In this document: positions 26,150 to 35,073 of the stretch, in pieces
How the letters are laid out: the number at the start of each line of letters is the position of its first letter
How positions within the stretch are numbered: position 1 is the stretch's first letter
Assembly: GCA_020344315.1 (NCBI GenBank)
Contig: CP070820.1
Coordinates: 475,060-538,233 of the forward strand
From: Candidatus Bathyarchaeum sp.
GTDB lineage: Archaea; Thermoproteota; Bathyarchaeia; Bathyarchaeales; Bathyarchaeaceae
Direction of reading: 5' to 3'
Length of the DNA stretch: 63,174 bases
Translations under genes and position numbers: made by a program
Notes under the pieces: model-generated
The model's input: the letters and a program-made list of their open reading frames with translations, nothing else
What the model was told of the DNA's origin: nothing
Database searches by the model: none

Positions 26150-26620
26150 GCCTTTAATTGCCTCTATTTTGGGTCCGAATCCAGCGAGTGCAATGGTTAA
26201 CTTCGCATCTTGCTGACCCTACACAACGCTGAAACATCTAATTAACCATTCTATTAGCGTACCTCATCCTTTGAATCCTAGACTTAACCGTCGCGTGCGT
26301 AGGTTGATGTAACAATAAACTATATTGAAACACTTAAAAATGCTCTAAATTCCATTTTTTCGAAAAATCACGAAAAGACAATGGGCAACCATGTTGAAAA
26401 GTCGGTGTGACAAGCGGTTATGATGAAGAAGGAGGAAAAGGGTTTGCTGAGGCGCAACACGGGCAGTCTAGAGGAGAAAGACACTGAAATCCCAAGCATC
26501 TGCTATCGCTTTTTGTGATTTTCATCTTTTCCCGTGTTGACGCCTTTTCAGTCCCTCTTTTCTTCCAGTGTTTTACTCCCCATAAAAAAGGGAGGGAAAT
26601 TTTGTGTTTTTTTGGTGTTT
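26150..26620. other. Intergenic region between two secreted-protein genes
   Basis: 471 bp. Holds the probable minus-strand promoter region of the 25055-26149 gene and, near 26575-26615, T-rich sequence downstream of the beta-propeller gene. An open frame on the minus strand at 26418-26633 has Pro/Ser/Cys-rich, non-protein-like composition and no SD. Nothing else identified. Confidence 0.5.
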
Positions 26621-29230
26621 CTATTTGCGACATCTGAGCACTATGTAAACTACGATTACTAGTGCGATGATGACTATCACCAGTATTACAATAACGTATG
26701 TTGTCAGAGTGCTAACAGAGTCTTCAACGTTGCTGACAGAATCCTCTACAGGATCCAAATCAACTTCTGTTTCTGGACCCACTGTAACAAAGGTTGATGC
26801 TCCTGAACTACCGTAAGAGTCGTCGCCCTCGAAATTGGCAATGATCATGTACTTGCCCTCGTCTGGCGGAGTCCACGTATGGCCGAAGGTGCCATAATAT
26901 CCATCAGTTGTGGTTGTGCCGATGTCAACGTAGCTGCCGTCTTCAGCCATAGCCGTCAACATAACTGGAACACCAGTTATCGTCTCATTGTGCCAAATGC
27001 CGTCGATTGGAGCCTGCAGGTGCAAGTACTCCATTTGTGTCTCCATTGATTCTTTGGATACGCATGGCGTGCCCGGTTGAGCTGGAGATTGATCAAGTAC
27101 TGTTCCTTTTATGGTAATTGCGGTTCCTTTTGGTACTGCAACATCAGGGGCTGTGACTGTTGTGGCGGTTTGACCCTTGCCGAAGCAGTATTCGAACCCG
27201 TCACTGCTGCGAATTGTGAGGTATCCGTCTGCTATAGGACCTGGGCCTCCCCAAACCCAAATTCCCTGTATGTTCCATATACCCTCACCTGAAATAGCGT
27301 CGATGCAGTGTACCCCCCATCCTCTGGTGATGGGCGGAGTTGGCGTGTGCTCATTGTTTATGGTGTACAGCTTTCCGTCAGCAATCCAAGCATTACTATC
27401 GAAAGAATATACAGTTTGGCCGTCCTCGTTACGGTATGGAGTTTCGTACGGGTTAGCTAGCGCTTCGTATTTCCAGACTATTTTTCCAGTATCCCAGTCA
27501 AAGGCGTAGACTCCGTCATAGGATTGTCGGTAGAACATGCCGTAAGCTGACTCTATAGCATAAGCCCCGAAGCTAGATTCTCCCCAAGGATAGTCCATCA
27601 TCTCACTTGTCCATTCTAGGTTTCCTGTGGCTAGATCCCAACACTTGAAATACCCACCCTTGAACAATATTGCGACTTTTCCATGGTCAGCGATAGAAAC
27701 CGATCCACTATACATGCCTTCATCTTCGAGTGTAGTGCTCCACAGCTCTTCGCCTGTTAGCAGGTTATAACCGTATACTCTTGTTCCATAGGTTGCTCCC
27801 ATTGAAGGAGGTGAAATACTACTATATCTTGCACCATAGCCTGAACCGAAGTCATATAGAGTAGGTAGACTGCTCCTCGCATAGGTCGTGTTGCTTATTA
27901 TTGCGGGTCGGCGCCCGATCGCGCCGAAGCCTGCTGGTTGTCCCGCAGTGGTCCAGTTGATTAGGCGATACCTTTCGGCACCTGCATCAGCACCAAGGTC
28001 CTGTACGCTCAACGCGTAGGCGTTCCGGTAGTACAACGCTGAGGATGTTAACGCGGGAATAGATTCGTTTAAGCCTAAAACTCCAGTAAATGGATTATAC
28101 TTTAGCAGACGACCACCGCCTATGTAAATAAGACTTACGTACCCTATTTCGCCAAAAGCGCGTCCACCACCGCCAGGAACTTCTCCAAGCCCTTCATCAT
28201 ATTCGATATAATCGGGTTGTCGGTTACTGGGAACATCTGTCTTTTCCCAGTAGATTTCTCCAGTACGTAGATCATAGCACTGCCAAACAGTCCCTGTAGT
28301 TCCATCGGGCAACGTTTTTGTAACCGCATCATAGCATCTTCCAGCATAGATTATATCTGGCACACCTGCCGCAGTGCTCATTTGAAACATTGGTTTGTCC
28401 TCTCCCCTCCTCTTTTCCCCTCCGACTATGCCGGATATGGCTTCCTGTCGTTTCCATACTATGTGTGCAGTGTTCGGCGCCTGTCTATATGGAAGGAAAT
28501 CATATCTGTCGCTATAGTAAATGTTTGTGTCAGCCGGCCAGTCAGGACCTCCTCCCGGACCATGCCACGGATAGTTTCCTGCAATCTGCCACCACTCTCT
28601 GTTCGCAAAGGCTATTGGGCGCGTCCAGTAGTCATCTGGAAGATCGGATGGAGGCCAAGAAAGCACCTGTTCATCTTGCACGACGAGTTCTTGTTCGCCA
28701 GTGGTGTTGGGCTTATAGTAGCATGATTCTTGAAAGTTGATGTTGCGGGGTAAGTAAACAGCAGTGCCTTCCGGCACTGTGTAGTTTCCTGCTGGGAAAT
28801 AGGCTCCAGGGAAGTCAAACTCGATCGTCCATGTACCAGCCTGGTCGACCAACCACTCAAACCATGCTGTTGAGTCTCCACGATATGAATCCATCGTTAC
28901 GACATCTTCGTTTCCGTCGGGATCTGTGATTATGACTCTGTATCCTTTAATATAGCGACTTACATGAATTGGGGGCTCCATCCATATGTTAACTAGGATG
29001 GTCTGGTCAACTCCTACGGGGCTAGGTCTAAAGCTAAGGAAGACGGAAGTATCAACCTCGAAATCAGGAGTAACACCGGAAGGCAGTGGTATCGAACCTC
29101 CTTCTTGCTTGTTCGTGTATTCTTGAGCTTGCACTGGTGCATTAATCATTACCATAAAAGCAGAAATCATCAAAAGAACTATAGCAATTGTAGCCGTCAA
29201 TTTTGCCTTATTATTTATTGGATTTTTCAT
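26621..29230 (-). CDS. Large secreted PQQ-type beta-propeller protein with C-terminal membrane anchor
   Basis: 869 aa. Signal peptide (KLTATIAIVLLMISAFMV to VQA), an N-terminal Ig-like region (~50-190), then beta-propeller blades with PQQ-like motifs (YDLRTGEIYWEK, YNLLTGEELWSTT, WDLATGNLEWTS, FDWDTGKIVWKY, IDAISGEGIWNI), an Ig-like domain (VAVPKGTAITIKGTVLD to FEGDDSYGSSGAS), an acidic stalk and a final helix YVIVILVIVIIALVIVVYIVL with RCRK. Anchored on the cell surface; perhaps binding or structural. ATG has GAGGT eight bases upstream and a TATA element AAATATAAA at ~29254. Confidence 0.85.
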   Translation of the reverse strand: MKNPINNKAKLTATIAIVLLMISAFMVMINAPVQAQEYTNKQEGGSIPLPSGVTPDFEVDTSVFLSFRPSPVGVDQTILVNIWMEPPIHVSRYIKGYRVIITDPDGNEDVVTMDSYRGDSTAWFEWLVDQAGTWTIEFDFPGAYFPAGNYTVPEGTAVYLPRNINFQESCYYKPNTTGEQELVVQDEQVLSWPPSDLPDDYWTRPIAFANREWWQIAGNYPWHGPGGGPDWPADTNIYYSDRYDFLPYRQAPNTAHIVWKRQEAISGIVGGEKRRGEDKPMFQMSTAAGVPDIIYAGRCYDAVTKTLPDGTTGTVWQCYDLRTGEIYWEKTDVPSNRQPDYIEYDEGLGEVPGGGGRAFGEIGYVSLIYIGGGRLLKYNPFTGVLGLNESIPALTSSALYYRNAYALSVQDLGADAGAERYRLINWTTAGQPAGFGAIGRRPAIISNTTYARSSLPTLYDFGSGYGARYSSISPPSMGATYGTRVYGYNLLTGEELWSTTLEDEGMYSGSVSIADHGKVAILFKGGYFKCWDLATGNLEWTSEMMDYPWGESSFGAYAIESAYGMFYRQSYDGVYAFDWDTGKIVWKYEALANPYETPYRNEDGQTVYSFDSNAWIADGKLYTINNEHTPTPPITRGWGVHCIDAISGEGIWNIQGIWVWGGPGPIADGYLTIRSSDGFEYCFGKGQTATTVTAPDVAVPKGTAITIKGTVLDQSPAQPGTPCVSKESMETQMEYLHLQAPIDGIWHNETITGVPVMLTAMAEDGSYVDIGTTTTDGYYGTFGHTWTPPDEGKYMIIANFEGDDSYGSSGASTFVTVGPETEVDLDPVEDSVSNVEDSVSTLTTYVIVILVIVIIALVIVVYIVLRCRK

Positions 29231-29815
29231 GTTTTTTTACCTCTAATGAGGTTTATATTTGCGGTGAGGCTTAGTCGCCCTCAGCAACAGCACTCATATG
29301 ATCTAGCCATCGACTTCAATTGAAAAACTAGAAACCAGCGAAAAACATAGACCCACAGCTAGCTCTGAAACAACAGAATTCGAAGTATCCATCTCTACCC
29401 TTGCCCCCTGAATTCTCTCTTTGTATATCAAGTCGCATCCAGCGACCAACCCCATCTCACAACTACATTATTCGATATTTCAACGTTTAAAACTTGCCAT
29501 ACAAATCCAAAGTTACGTATACTAGTATAACAATTTAGTCAATCTGTATCGCCTAGCCAGCATCAAATCAAAGATACTCTTCACGCGTGCAAGCACATGC
29601 AGAATATTCTTAGTTCCCCCCGCAGATTTAGGTTCCCATCCATAATCTAGACACTCTTAACCGAATCCACCGCTTTTTCAGGTGTAAATTTTTTGTGCAA
29701 CAATATAAGAAACATAAAACACCTTAAACGACTTCGCGCGTGTGATTGCTGGAAAGAGCTTGTTTTTAACATGCTGCTGTGATTAGGCTCCTAATAGAAA
29801 AAGGTTCCAAATCAA
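29231..29815. other. Intergenic region upstream of the beta-propeller gene
   Basis: 585 bp. Contains the TATA/SD of the minus-strand beta-propeller gene at its left edge. The rest is AT-rich; I found no frame with an SD, no tRNA-like fold and no match to the dispersed repeats seen elsewhere. A small RNA is possible but not supported. Confidence 0.5.
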
Positions 29816-30511
29816 CTATGGAACAATCCTCTTTTGGGGCAGTGAAAGGGCTCGTTCGTATTCGTAGATCACTCTCGAAGTCAGAGTCCACGCTTCCAGC
29901 ATCTCCAAGTCCACTGAAACAATTTCGTCCGCCAACTGAACAGTGGTTTCTGAGAAGTGACCGTGAGGAAAACCGCCGATTATTACTGCCGGTCTCCGCT
30001 TTGCCTGAAGGCTGGAAACAGCTTCTTCAAGGGTTTTTGGCTGGCCCTCTCTACTAAAGACCATAACGTAGTCGGCTTCTGTCTCAGCAAGCAAATTTGG
30101 TAAAGTTTTGCTCTCCAGCTTGAGAAGCGCTTCTCCCTCAAACGGAACCTTTCCCATCTGGAAAAGCTGTTCGATAAGGCCTAGGAAGCGGTTGTAGTTT
30201 CTGGGTAGTCGAGCGCTTGGATTGACTGTGATGGTGTAGTCTCTGTTGGTGTGGACGTATGTTTGGAGGAGTCCTTCTTTGTTGAGGGGGGAGCCTAGGG
30301 CTTCAAGGAGGGCGAAATGCGTTATGTCTGGTCGTCCTCTCTTCTCGTTTTCTCCAAGTCTCCTCATGGCTGAGTGATGCAGTGATCTGTCAAGGAGAAG
30401 ATTTTGTGGAGGCTTTTTCTGTCTTTTGGAGTGGCGCCTTACGGCGGGGTGACTCCACAATTCCTTGGGAACCGTTTCAAGAGCAACTTCAGCTAACACG
30501 AGAATCAGCAA
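29816..30511 (-). CDS. nep1: 16S rRNA pseudouridine N1-methyltransferase Nep1
   Basis: 231 aa SPOUT-class enzyme acting in small-subunit maturation. DRSLHHSAMRRLGENEKRGRPDITHFALLEALGSPLN is the Nep1 hallmark (long basic insertion), followed by YVHTNRDYTITVNPSARLPRNYNRF and the knot region IIGGFPHGHFSETTVQLADEIVS. Monocistronic, divergent from the VIT gene. Confidence 0.93.
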   Translation of the reverse strand: MLILVLAEVALETVPKELWSHPAVRRHSKRQKKPPQNLLLDRSLHHSAMRRLGENEKRGRPDITHFALLEALGSPLNKEGLLQTYVHTNRDYTITVNPSARLPRNYNRFLGLIEQLFQMGKVPFEGEALLKLESKTLPNLLAETEADYVMVFSREGQPKTLEEAVSSLQAKRRPAVIIGGFPHGHFSETTVQLADEIVSVDLEMLEAWTLTSRVIYEYERALSLPQKRIVP

Positions 30512-30629
30512 ACTTTATTCCTAGAGTAGAATCGAGGTTTTTGTGAATAAAAAGCTTAACATGCTGCACGCGGTAGCGTAGATTTATATCTGAGTATATT
30601 GTATCCTTCAGTTCCATAAGGGGGAAGTT

Positions 30630-31112
30630 ATGATGAAAGATCAGCTTTGGAAAGGGTGTGGATTCGGTATTACGTCAGGGGTCATAACGACTTTAGGTGT
30701 TATTGCTGGATTGCACTCTGGAACCCAGTCTAAAGTGGCGGTTCTAGTGGGCATATTAGTATTGGCAGTGGCGGACGCCCTGTCCGATGCTATTGGCATC
30801 CACATCTCGGAGGAGGCAGAAAATGAGCATACGACACGTGAGTTATGGCAAAGCGCCTTTTTCACGTTTGCCTCGAAGCTCTGTGTTGCCCTCTCATTCA
30901 TTATCCCCATGCAACTATTCGATCTTTACCCTGCTATTTTGGCAAGTGTAGTCTGGGGAGTGCTGTTAATTTCTGTTTTCAGTTATCTCATGGCAAAATC
31001 CCAGAAACAGAACCCAGCCAAAGTCATAGCTGAACACGTTATAATCACGCTCGCCGTGGTTATATTAGCCCATTACATAGGCGACTTCGTCCATGAACTT
31101 TTTGCAATGTAA
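30630..31112 (+). CDS. VIT1/CCC1-family metal transporter
   Basis: 160 aa, five predicted helices. GFGITSGVITTLGVIAGLHSGT and VADALSDAIGIHISEEAENEHTTRELWQSAF match the iron/manganese VIT family, with the acidic HISEEAENEH helix expected to bind metal. Shorter than yeast CCC1 because the cytosolic metal-binding insertion is small. ATG at 30630 with GGGGGAAG upstream. Likely moves Fe2+ or Mn2+ across the membrane; direction cannot be told. Confidence 0.82.
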   Translation: MMKDQLWKGCGFGITSGVITTLGVIAGLHSGTQSKVAVLVGILVLAVADALSDAIGIHISEEAENEHTTRELWQSAFFTFASKLCVALSFIIPMQLFDLYPAILASVVWGVLLISVFSYLMAKSQKQNPAKVIAEHVIITLAVVILAHYIGDFVHELFAM

Positions 31113-31293
31113 TACTTGCGCGCGTAGTTGGACAAAAATTGTTGTGTTCTGAGCGCCTAGTAAACTTGCTGAACTGTTGGGGCGTCTCGAGTATTGACAA
31201 AAATATGTCAAAAGAACGAGTGGAGGCTTCATCCACCCTCCCTTCTTTCTTTCGACAAAGTATATCTTCCAGTATATGTAAGTAACATATATC

Positions 31294-31524
31294 CCCCGGG
31301 TTGGGGAGCACGCTCGGGTATTGCATTGGAGCATAGAGTGTACCGGTCAAAACAGCTGAAGACCCTTACACGACAAAGACTCTGCTTCAAAGGGCTGGAC
31401 AATACCTTAAGTGCAATGCGTTGAGGCATCGAGTGCGCCATCAAAAAGGCGGACGAGAAGCGCACGACAAAAACGATGTCTAACCGGGCCTAACATGCGC
31501 TGAGGGCTTAGACTCAACTCGGGG
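31294..31524 (+). ncRNA. Candidate structured RNA with two related hairpin units
   Basis: Lies in a 525-bp gap with no gene. Outer stem: CCCCCGGGTT (31294-31303) with AACTCGGGG (31516-31524). Inside, two related units: GTGTA/TACAC (31338-31342/31367-31371) and GTGCGC/GCGCAC (31433-31438/31460-31465), each followed by ACGACAAA; flanking stems GGAGCA/TGCTTC and GGCATCG/CGATGTC sit outside them at matching positions. Sequence differs between units but pairing is kept. TATA-like AGTATAT at 31258 would start transcription about 31288. It precedes the DUF401 permease by ~110 bp, so a tandem-aptamer leader or a free RNA are both possible. No known family recognised. Confidence 0.5.
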
Positions 31525-31637
31525 ATTTTCCATTTTCGGCAAATCCATAATTTCAAGACAGGATTAATACAGGGGATTAAGTTTTTGTAGGCTAGAGGAT
31601 ACCTTTTCCTCCCCAGACAATAAAGGAGCACTATAAG

Positions 31638-32849
31638 TTGAGTTTCATTAATCCTCTGCTCGCTTTCGTTCTCTCAATCGCCCTCTTCGTTATCTTGGCC
31701 TATCGGCGAGTAGGGCTAGGCGTTTCGTTAACTCTTGCAGCATTCCTGATGAGCTTTCTAACCCTAGGAATCTCCGGAACAGGAACAGTTCTATATGAAA
31801 CTTGCATCGACCCTGTCACGTTAACGTTGGTCTTCGCCAGTTTCTTTGTCATGCTCCTGAGCCAACTCTACAAGGAAACAGGATTAGTTAACGTTTTAAC
31901 CAGAAGCCTAGGCGGATTTATCAAGAACTCCAAAGTCATCATAAGCCTTCTTCCAGCCGTTATCGGACTCATGCCCGTGGCAGGCGGAGCCCTAATGTCA
32001 GCGCCCATGGTTGAGGCTGAAGCAGACAAGCTGGGACTTGACGAACCCAAAAAAACATATGTCAACGTCTGGTTTAGACACGCTATCTTACCGATCTACC
32101 CAATAAGCCCCTTCCTTATCTTGGCAGCAATCTTGACCGAAACCACCATCATCTCCCTCATCGCCAGACAATCCCTCATAGTAATCGCCATGATCACAAT
32201 CGGATACTTCATAGGGTTGAGAAAAACTAAAAACACAAAACAGGATGACTCAGAGAAGAAATCGAACCCAAAAGCCAACCTCAAAGACTTGTTATATTCT
32301 TTTTCGCCGATCATCATCACAATATTTCTGACAGCATTGTTAAACGTGAACATCGCACTGGCAACGCTCGTTGGAGTAATCACCATCCTGATTATCACAA
32401 GAACCAAAGCATCAGTCTTCCCAAAAATTCTGAAAAACCGGGCTCTCTGGGAAGTGGCCTTGGCGGCTTTTGGCGCTTTACTTCTGAGAAACGTTACGTT
32501 GGCTTCTGGGGCTTCCGAAATTCTGGGCAATGCATTGGCAGACACAAGCTTGAGTGGAACCGTGTTGCTTGTAAGTGTTCCAGCGGTTCTGGGCTTTGTT
32601 CTATCTTCTCCTTCTGGGGCAATCGCTTTGAGTGTTCCGATTCTAACTGAAACCGTAACCTTCATTCCAAAAACTGCAAGCCTCCTTTATGTTTCTGCTT
32701 TCCTCGGCTATCTGGCTGCCCCAACACACCTTTGTCTGGCTTTCACAGCCCAATATTTCAAGTGCCCAATAAGCAAGAGCTACAAGTATTTGCTGCCCTC
32801 CATAATCGTTTCAATGATCGCTGCCCTGATAATCTATCTTCTAGTCTAA
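31638..32849 (+). CDS. DUF401-family membrane permease
   Basis: 403 aa with ~10 hydrophobic segments. GLMPVAGGALMSAPMVEAEADKLGL and KTYVNVWFRHAILPIYPISP are characteristic of DUF401, related to GntP/ion-transporter-type permeases; the second half repeats the fold (VLGFVLSSPSGAIALSVPI). Substrate unknown. TTG start at 31638 with AAAGGAG nine bases upstream. Preceded by the candidate structured RNA, which may control it. Confidence 0.82.
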   Translation: MSFINPLLAFVLSIALFVILAYRRVGLGVSLTLAAFLMSFLTLGISGTGTVLYETCIDPVTLTLVFASFFVMLLSQLYKETGLVNVLTRSLGGFIKNSKVIISLLPAVIGLMPVAGGALMSAPMVEAEADKLGLDEPKKTYVNVWFRHAILPIYPISPFLILAAILTETTIISLIARQSLIVIAMITIGYFIGLRKTKNTKQDDSEKKSNPKANLKDLLYSFSPIIITIFLTALLNVNIALATLVGVITILIITRTKASVFPKILKNRALWEVALAAFGALLLRNVTLASGASEILGNALADTSLSGTVLLVSVPAVLGFVLSSPSGAIALSVPILTETVTFIPKTASLLYVSAFLGYLAAPTHLCLAFTAQYFKCPISKSYKYLLPSIIVSMIAALIIYLLV

Positions 32850-32919
32850 GAAACAAACACAAACCTGACCCGTTCTATGTAAAAACTTAATGCATACAAC
32901 GCGAAAAGGATTATCTGCG

Positions 32920-33231
32920 ATGAACTCCACGAAACAAATCGCCCTTCAACGCGTTCACACACTCTTTCACCTAGCCAAAAAGGTAGTTCATGAAGACCCT
33001 AAACTGGCTCAACGTTACGTGAAGATCGCTCGGAAGATAGCTATGAAAACTAAACTGCGTCTCCCTCAGGAATACAGAAGCCTCATCTGCAGACACTGTA
33101 AAAGCTTTATCTTACCGGGCGTAAACTGTCGTATCCGCATCCAACAGAGAAGGGAACCTCACATGGTAATAACCTGCATGAATTGTGGCCAGCACTCACG
33201 TTTTCCACTAAAAGAAAGGGAGAAGCCATGA
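32920..33231 (+). CDS. rnp4: RNase P protein component 4 (Rpp21)
   Basis: 103 aa from ATG 32920. N-terminal helices (QRVHTLFHLAKKVVHEDPKLAQRYVKIARKIA) then a zinc ribbon CRHCKSFILPGVNCRIR...CMNCGQHSR, the layout of archaeal Rnp4. Part of the tRNA 5'-end processing enzyme. Overlaps the next gene by four bases (ATGA), beginning the translation-related operon that runs to ftsY. Confidence 0.93.
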   Translation: MNSTKQIALQRVHTLFHLAKKVVHEDPKLAQRYVKIARKIAMKTKLRLPQEYRSLICRHCKSFILPGVNCRIRIQQRREPHMVITCMNCGQHSRFPLKEREKP

Positions 33232-33509
33232 TAACACCAAAGATGAAGCGCCGAATAAAACGCAAACTCGGTGCCGAGAAGCCAACTGTCTGGGTTGGAA
33301 AGGAAGGTGCAACAACCCAGATAATAAAAGAGATTTCCAAGCAACTTGACAAAAGGGAAATGGTTAAAGCAAAAATATTAAGAACCGCCCTCAAAGAAGA
33401 AGAAGCGAAAAGCATCGCCGCGAAGATTGCACAACAGACTGATTCGCAACTCATTGAAGTTCGCGGTCACACCTTCCTCCTGTACAAGAAGAAGATGAAA
33501 AAAGGGTGA
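33228..33509 (+). CDS. YhbY/CRM-domain RNA-binding protein
   Basis: 93 aa from ATG 33228 (GGGAG upstream). KRRIKRKLGAEKPTVWVGKEGATTQIIKEISKQLDKREMVKAKIL and a GHTFLLYKK end match the CRM/YhbY domain that binds pre-ribosomal 23S RNA. Coupled to rnp4 by ATGA overlap. Confidence 0.92.
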   Translation: MITPKMKRRIKRKLGAEKPTVWVGKEGATTQIIKEISKQLDKREMVKAKILRTALKEEEAKSIAAKIAQQTDSQLIEVRGHTFLLYKKKMKKG

Positions 33510-33610
33510 AATCTTTATAACCCTGCAAGAAAGTTGTTTTTCTCGACCACGAAACTAATATAAGACATTTCTTTTCCCTTACTGAAGGAAAAATTTAGGA
33601 AGAAGAAGCC

Positions 33611-34066
33611 TTGCCGACACCCTACGACGTCCCTCCATCAGTTCTCATCGAGAGGCTAGCTAGGCATCTGAAAGAAGAAGTGGATGAAATAAATCCCCCC
33701 TCATGGGCACCCTTCGTCAAAACTGGCATTCACACCCAAAGACCACCCCGAAACCCCGACTGGTGGTTCACCCGATGTTCCTCCATTCTCCGCAAAATCT
33801 ATGTGAAAGGACCTATAGGCATCGAGAAACTCCGCTCCGAATATGGCGGCAGAATAGATAGAGGAGCAAAACCGGAACATGCCAGAAAAGGAAGCGGCGC
33901 CATAGTCAGAAAATCTCTGCAGCAACTTCAAGCAGCAGGTCTCGTGAAACCATTAAGAAATGAAGGAAGGGTAGTGACAAGTGAGGGAAGACAACTATTA
34001 GATAGGCTAGCCACCGAAATAAAGAAGGAACTGGAGAAAACTCAGCCCGAACTCAAAAAATATTAG
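33611..34066 (+). CDS. rps19e: 30S ribosomal protein S19e
   Basis: 151 aa, usual length. [53 protein letters not shown] and [25 protein letters not shown] core identify S19e. TTG start at 33611 with AGGA upstream. Followed after 11 bp by the PDCD5-like gene, the common archaeal order. Confidence 0.95.
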   Translation: MPTPYDVPPSVLIERLARHLKEEVDEINPPSWAPFVKTGIHTQRPPRNPDWWFTRCSSILRKIYVKGPIGIEKLRSEYGGRIDRGAKPEHARKGSGAIVRKSLQQLQAAGLVKPLRNEGRVVTSEGRQLLDRLATEIKKELEKTQPELKKY

Positions 34067-34077
34067 GTGAGAAGAGA

Positions 34078-34407
34078 GTGAGCGAAGAAGAACTTGAAGC
34101 CCTCAGAAAAAGAAGGATGCTTGAGCTGCAACAGAGGATGGTAGAGGAGCAGAAGCAAGCCCAAGCGCGACAGCAGCTTGAGGGCCAAAAACAAGCCTTG
34201 CTTCGCAGAATCCTCACCCCAGAAGCTAGGAGCCGATTAACAAACTTGAAAATGGTTAAACCAGAATTCACCAACCAACTCGAGCTACAGCTAATCCAGC
34301 TGGCTCAACAGGGAAGAATAGCCGTCCCAATAACTGATGAACAACTGAAAGAACTTCTTGTAAAGCTCCAGTCGGGCCGCAGAGACTACAAAATCAGGAG
34401 GGTATAA
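34078..34407 (+). CDS. PDCD5-like DNA-binding protein
   Basis: 109 aa. Arg/Glu/Gln-rich N-terminal helix ([21 protein letters not shown]) then the three-helix core [39 protein letters not shown] and a basic C-terminus, as in archaeal PDCD5/TFAR19 homologues. GTG start 34078. Its last codons overlap the SD of L39e. Confidence 0.93.
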   Translation: MSEEELEALRKRRMLELQQRMVEEQKQAQARQQLEGQKQALLRRILTPEARSRLTNLKMVKPEFTNQLELQLIQLAQQGRIAVPITDEQLKELLVKLQSGRRDYKIRRV

Positions 34408-34409
34408 AG

Positions 34410-34565
34410 ACGGCAAGAAACAAACCAACCGCCAAAAAACTGAGACTCGCCAAGGCTGGAAAACAGAAGAAACCCGTTCCAACATGGGTCATAGCCAGAA
34501 CAAGGGGACGAGTTAGAGCGAATCCCAAGAGGAGACGTTGGCGACAGAGAAAGATAAAGGCTTGA
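34410..34565 (+). CDS. rpl39e: 50S ribosomal protein L39e (ACG start)
   Basis: 51 aa, full family length; [20 protein letters not shown] then [30 protein letters not shown] is unmistakable. The frame opens after a TGA at 34338-34340 and contains no ATG, GTG, TTG or CTG; the codon where homologues have Met (MARNK) is ACG at 34410, exactly eight bases after AGGAGG (34396-34401). ATA at 34404 is only two bases from the SD. ACG initiation is the simplest reading; a sequence error is the alternative. Sits between PDCD5 and L31e as in other archaea. Confidence 0.93.
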   Translation, partial: TARNKPTAKKLRLAKAGKQKKPVPTWVIARTRGRVRANPKRRRWRQRKIKA

Positions 34566-34576
34566 GGGAAAAGCAG

Positions 34577-35071
34577 ATGGATGAACCTGTTGATGTTGCT
34601 GAAGAAGTTGAAGAAGAGATAGAGGAAGTTGAGGAGCCAGAAGAAGAAGTTTTAGAGCCTGAAGTTCCAGAGGAAGAGGATGAAGAGTCAGAGGAAGAAG
34701 AAGACGAGGAAGACGAAGAAGAGGAATTCTTAGAAGCCAAAGAGAAGAGATCCAGAAAAGAAGAGGAGGAGTTAGAGGAGGACATCGTTGAAGAAAGATT
34801 CTACACGATTCCCCTAGGAAAAGCATGGATCTCCAAGAGAAAGAAACGCGCCCCGAAAGCGGCAAGAATTGTGAGAAGTTTTGTTTTGAAACATATGAAA
34901 GTCCGCACGGAGGTTGAGGAAGAGGAAGAGCCGGAGAGGCTTGTTATAGATAATGAGGTTAACGAGAAACTCTGGAGCAGAGGGATTGAGAAGCCGCCTA
35001 GAAAGATCAGAGTCCGTGTGGTTAAGGATAAGGAAGGAGTAGTAACTGTTCGTCTTGCTGAAGGAGACTGA
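34577..35071 (+). CDS. rpl31e: 50S ribosomal protein L31e with long acidic N-terminal extension
   Basis: 164 aa from ATG 34577 (GAGGG eight bases upstream). The C-terminal ~85 residues are L31e (EERFYTIPLGKAWISKRKKRAPKAARIVRSFVLKHMKV, then VNEKLWSRGIEKPPRKIRVRVVKDKEGVV). The first ~75 residues are almost entirely Glu/Asp with a few Val/Pro, unlike typical ~90-aa archaeal L31e. A start inside the region (for example near LEEDIVEERF) lacks an ATG/GTG/TTG at a fitting position, so the tail seems real. It may regulate assembly or rRNA contacts. Confidence 0.9.
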   Translation: MDEPVDVAEEVEEEIEEVEEPEEEVLEPEVPEEEDEESEEEEDEEDEEEEFLEAKEKRSRKEEEELEEDIVEERFYTIPLGKAWISKRKKRAPKAARIVRSFVLKHMKVRTEVEEEEEPERLVIDNEVNEKLWSRGIEKPPRKIRVRVVKDKEGVVTVRLAEGD

Positions 35072-35073
35072 TA

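Noticed and set aside
26418..26633. 71-codon minus-strand frame
   Set aside because: Overlaps the end of the beta-propeller gene, has Pro/Ser/Cys-rich low-complexity translation and no SD.
31261..31530. Possible SRP RNA or RNase P RNA in the gap before DUF401
   Set aside because: Length is near, but the conserved GGAAG/GGAGCA-type SRP loop and the GAGGAAAGUC and ACAGAA blocks of RNase P RNA are not found; kept only as an unclassified structured RNA.
34513..34785. Ser-rich 90-codon minus-strand frame
   Set aside because: Antisense image of the Glu/Asp-rich L31e extension.
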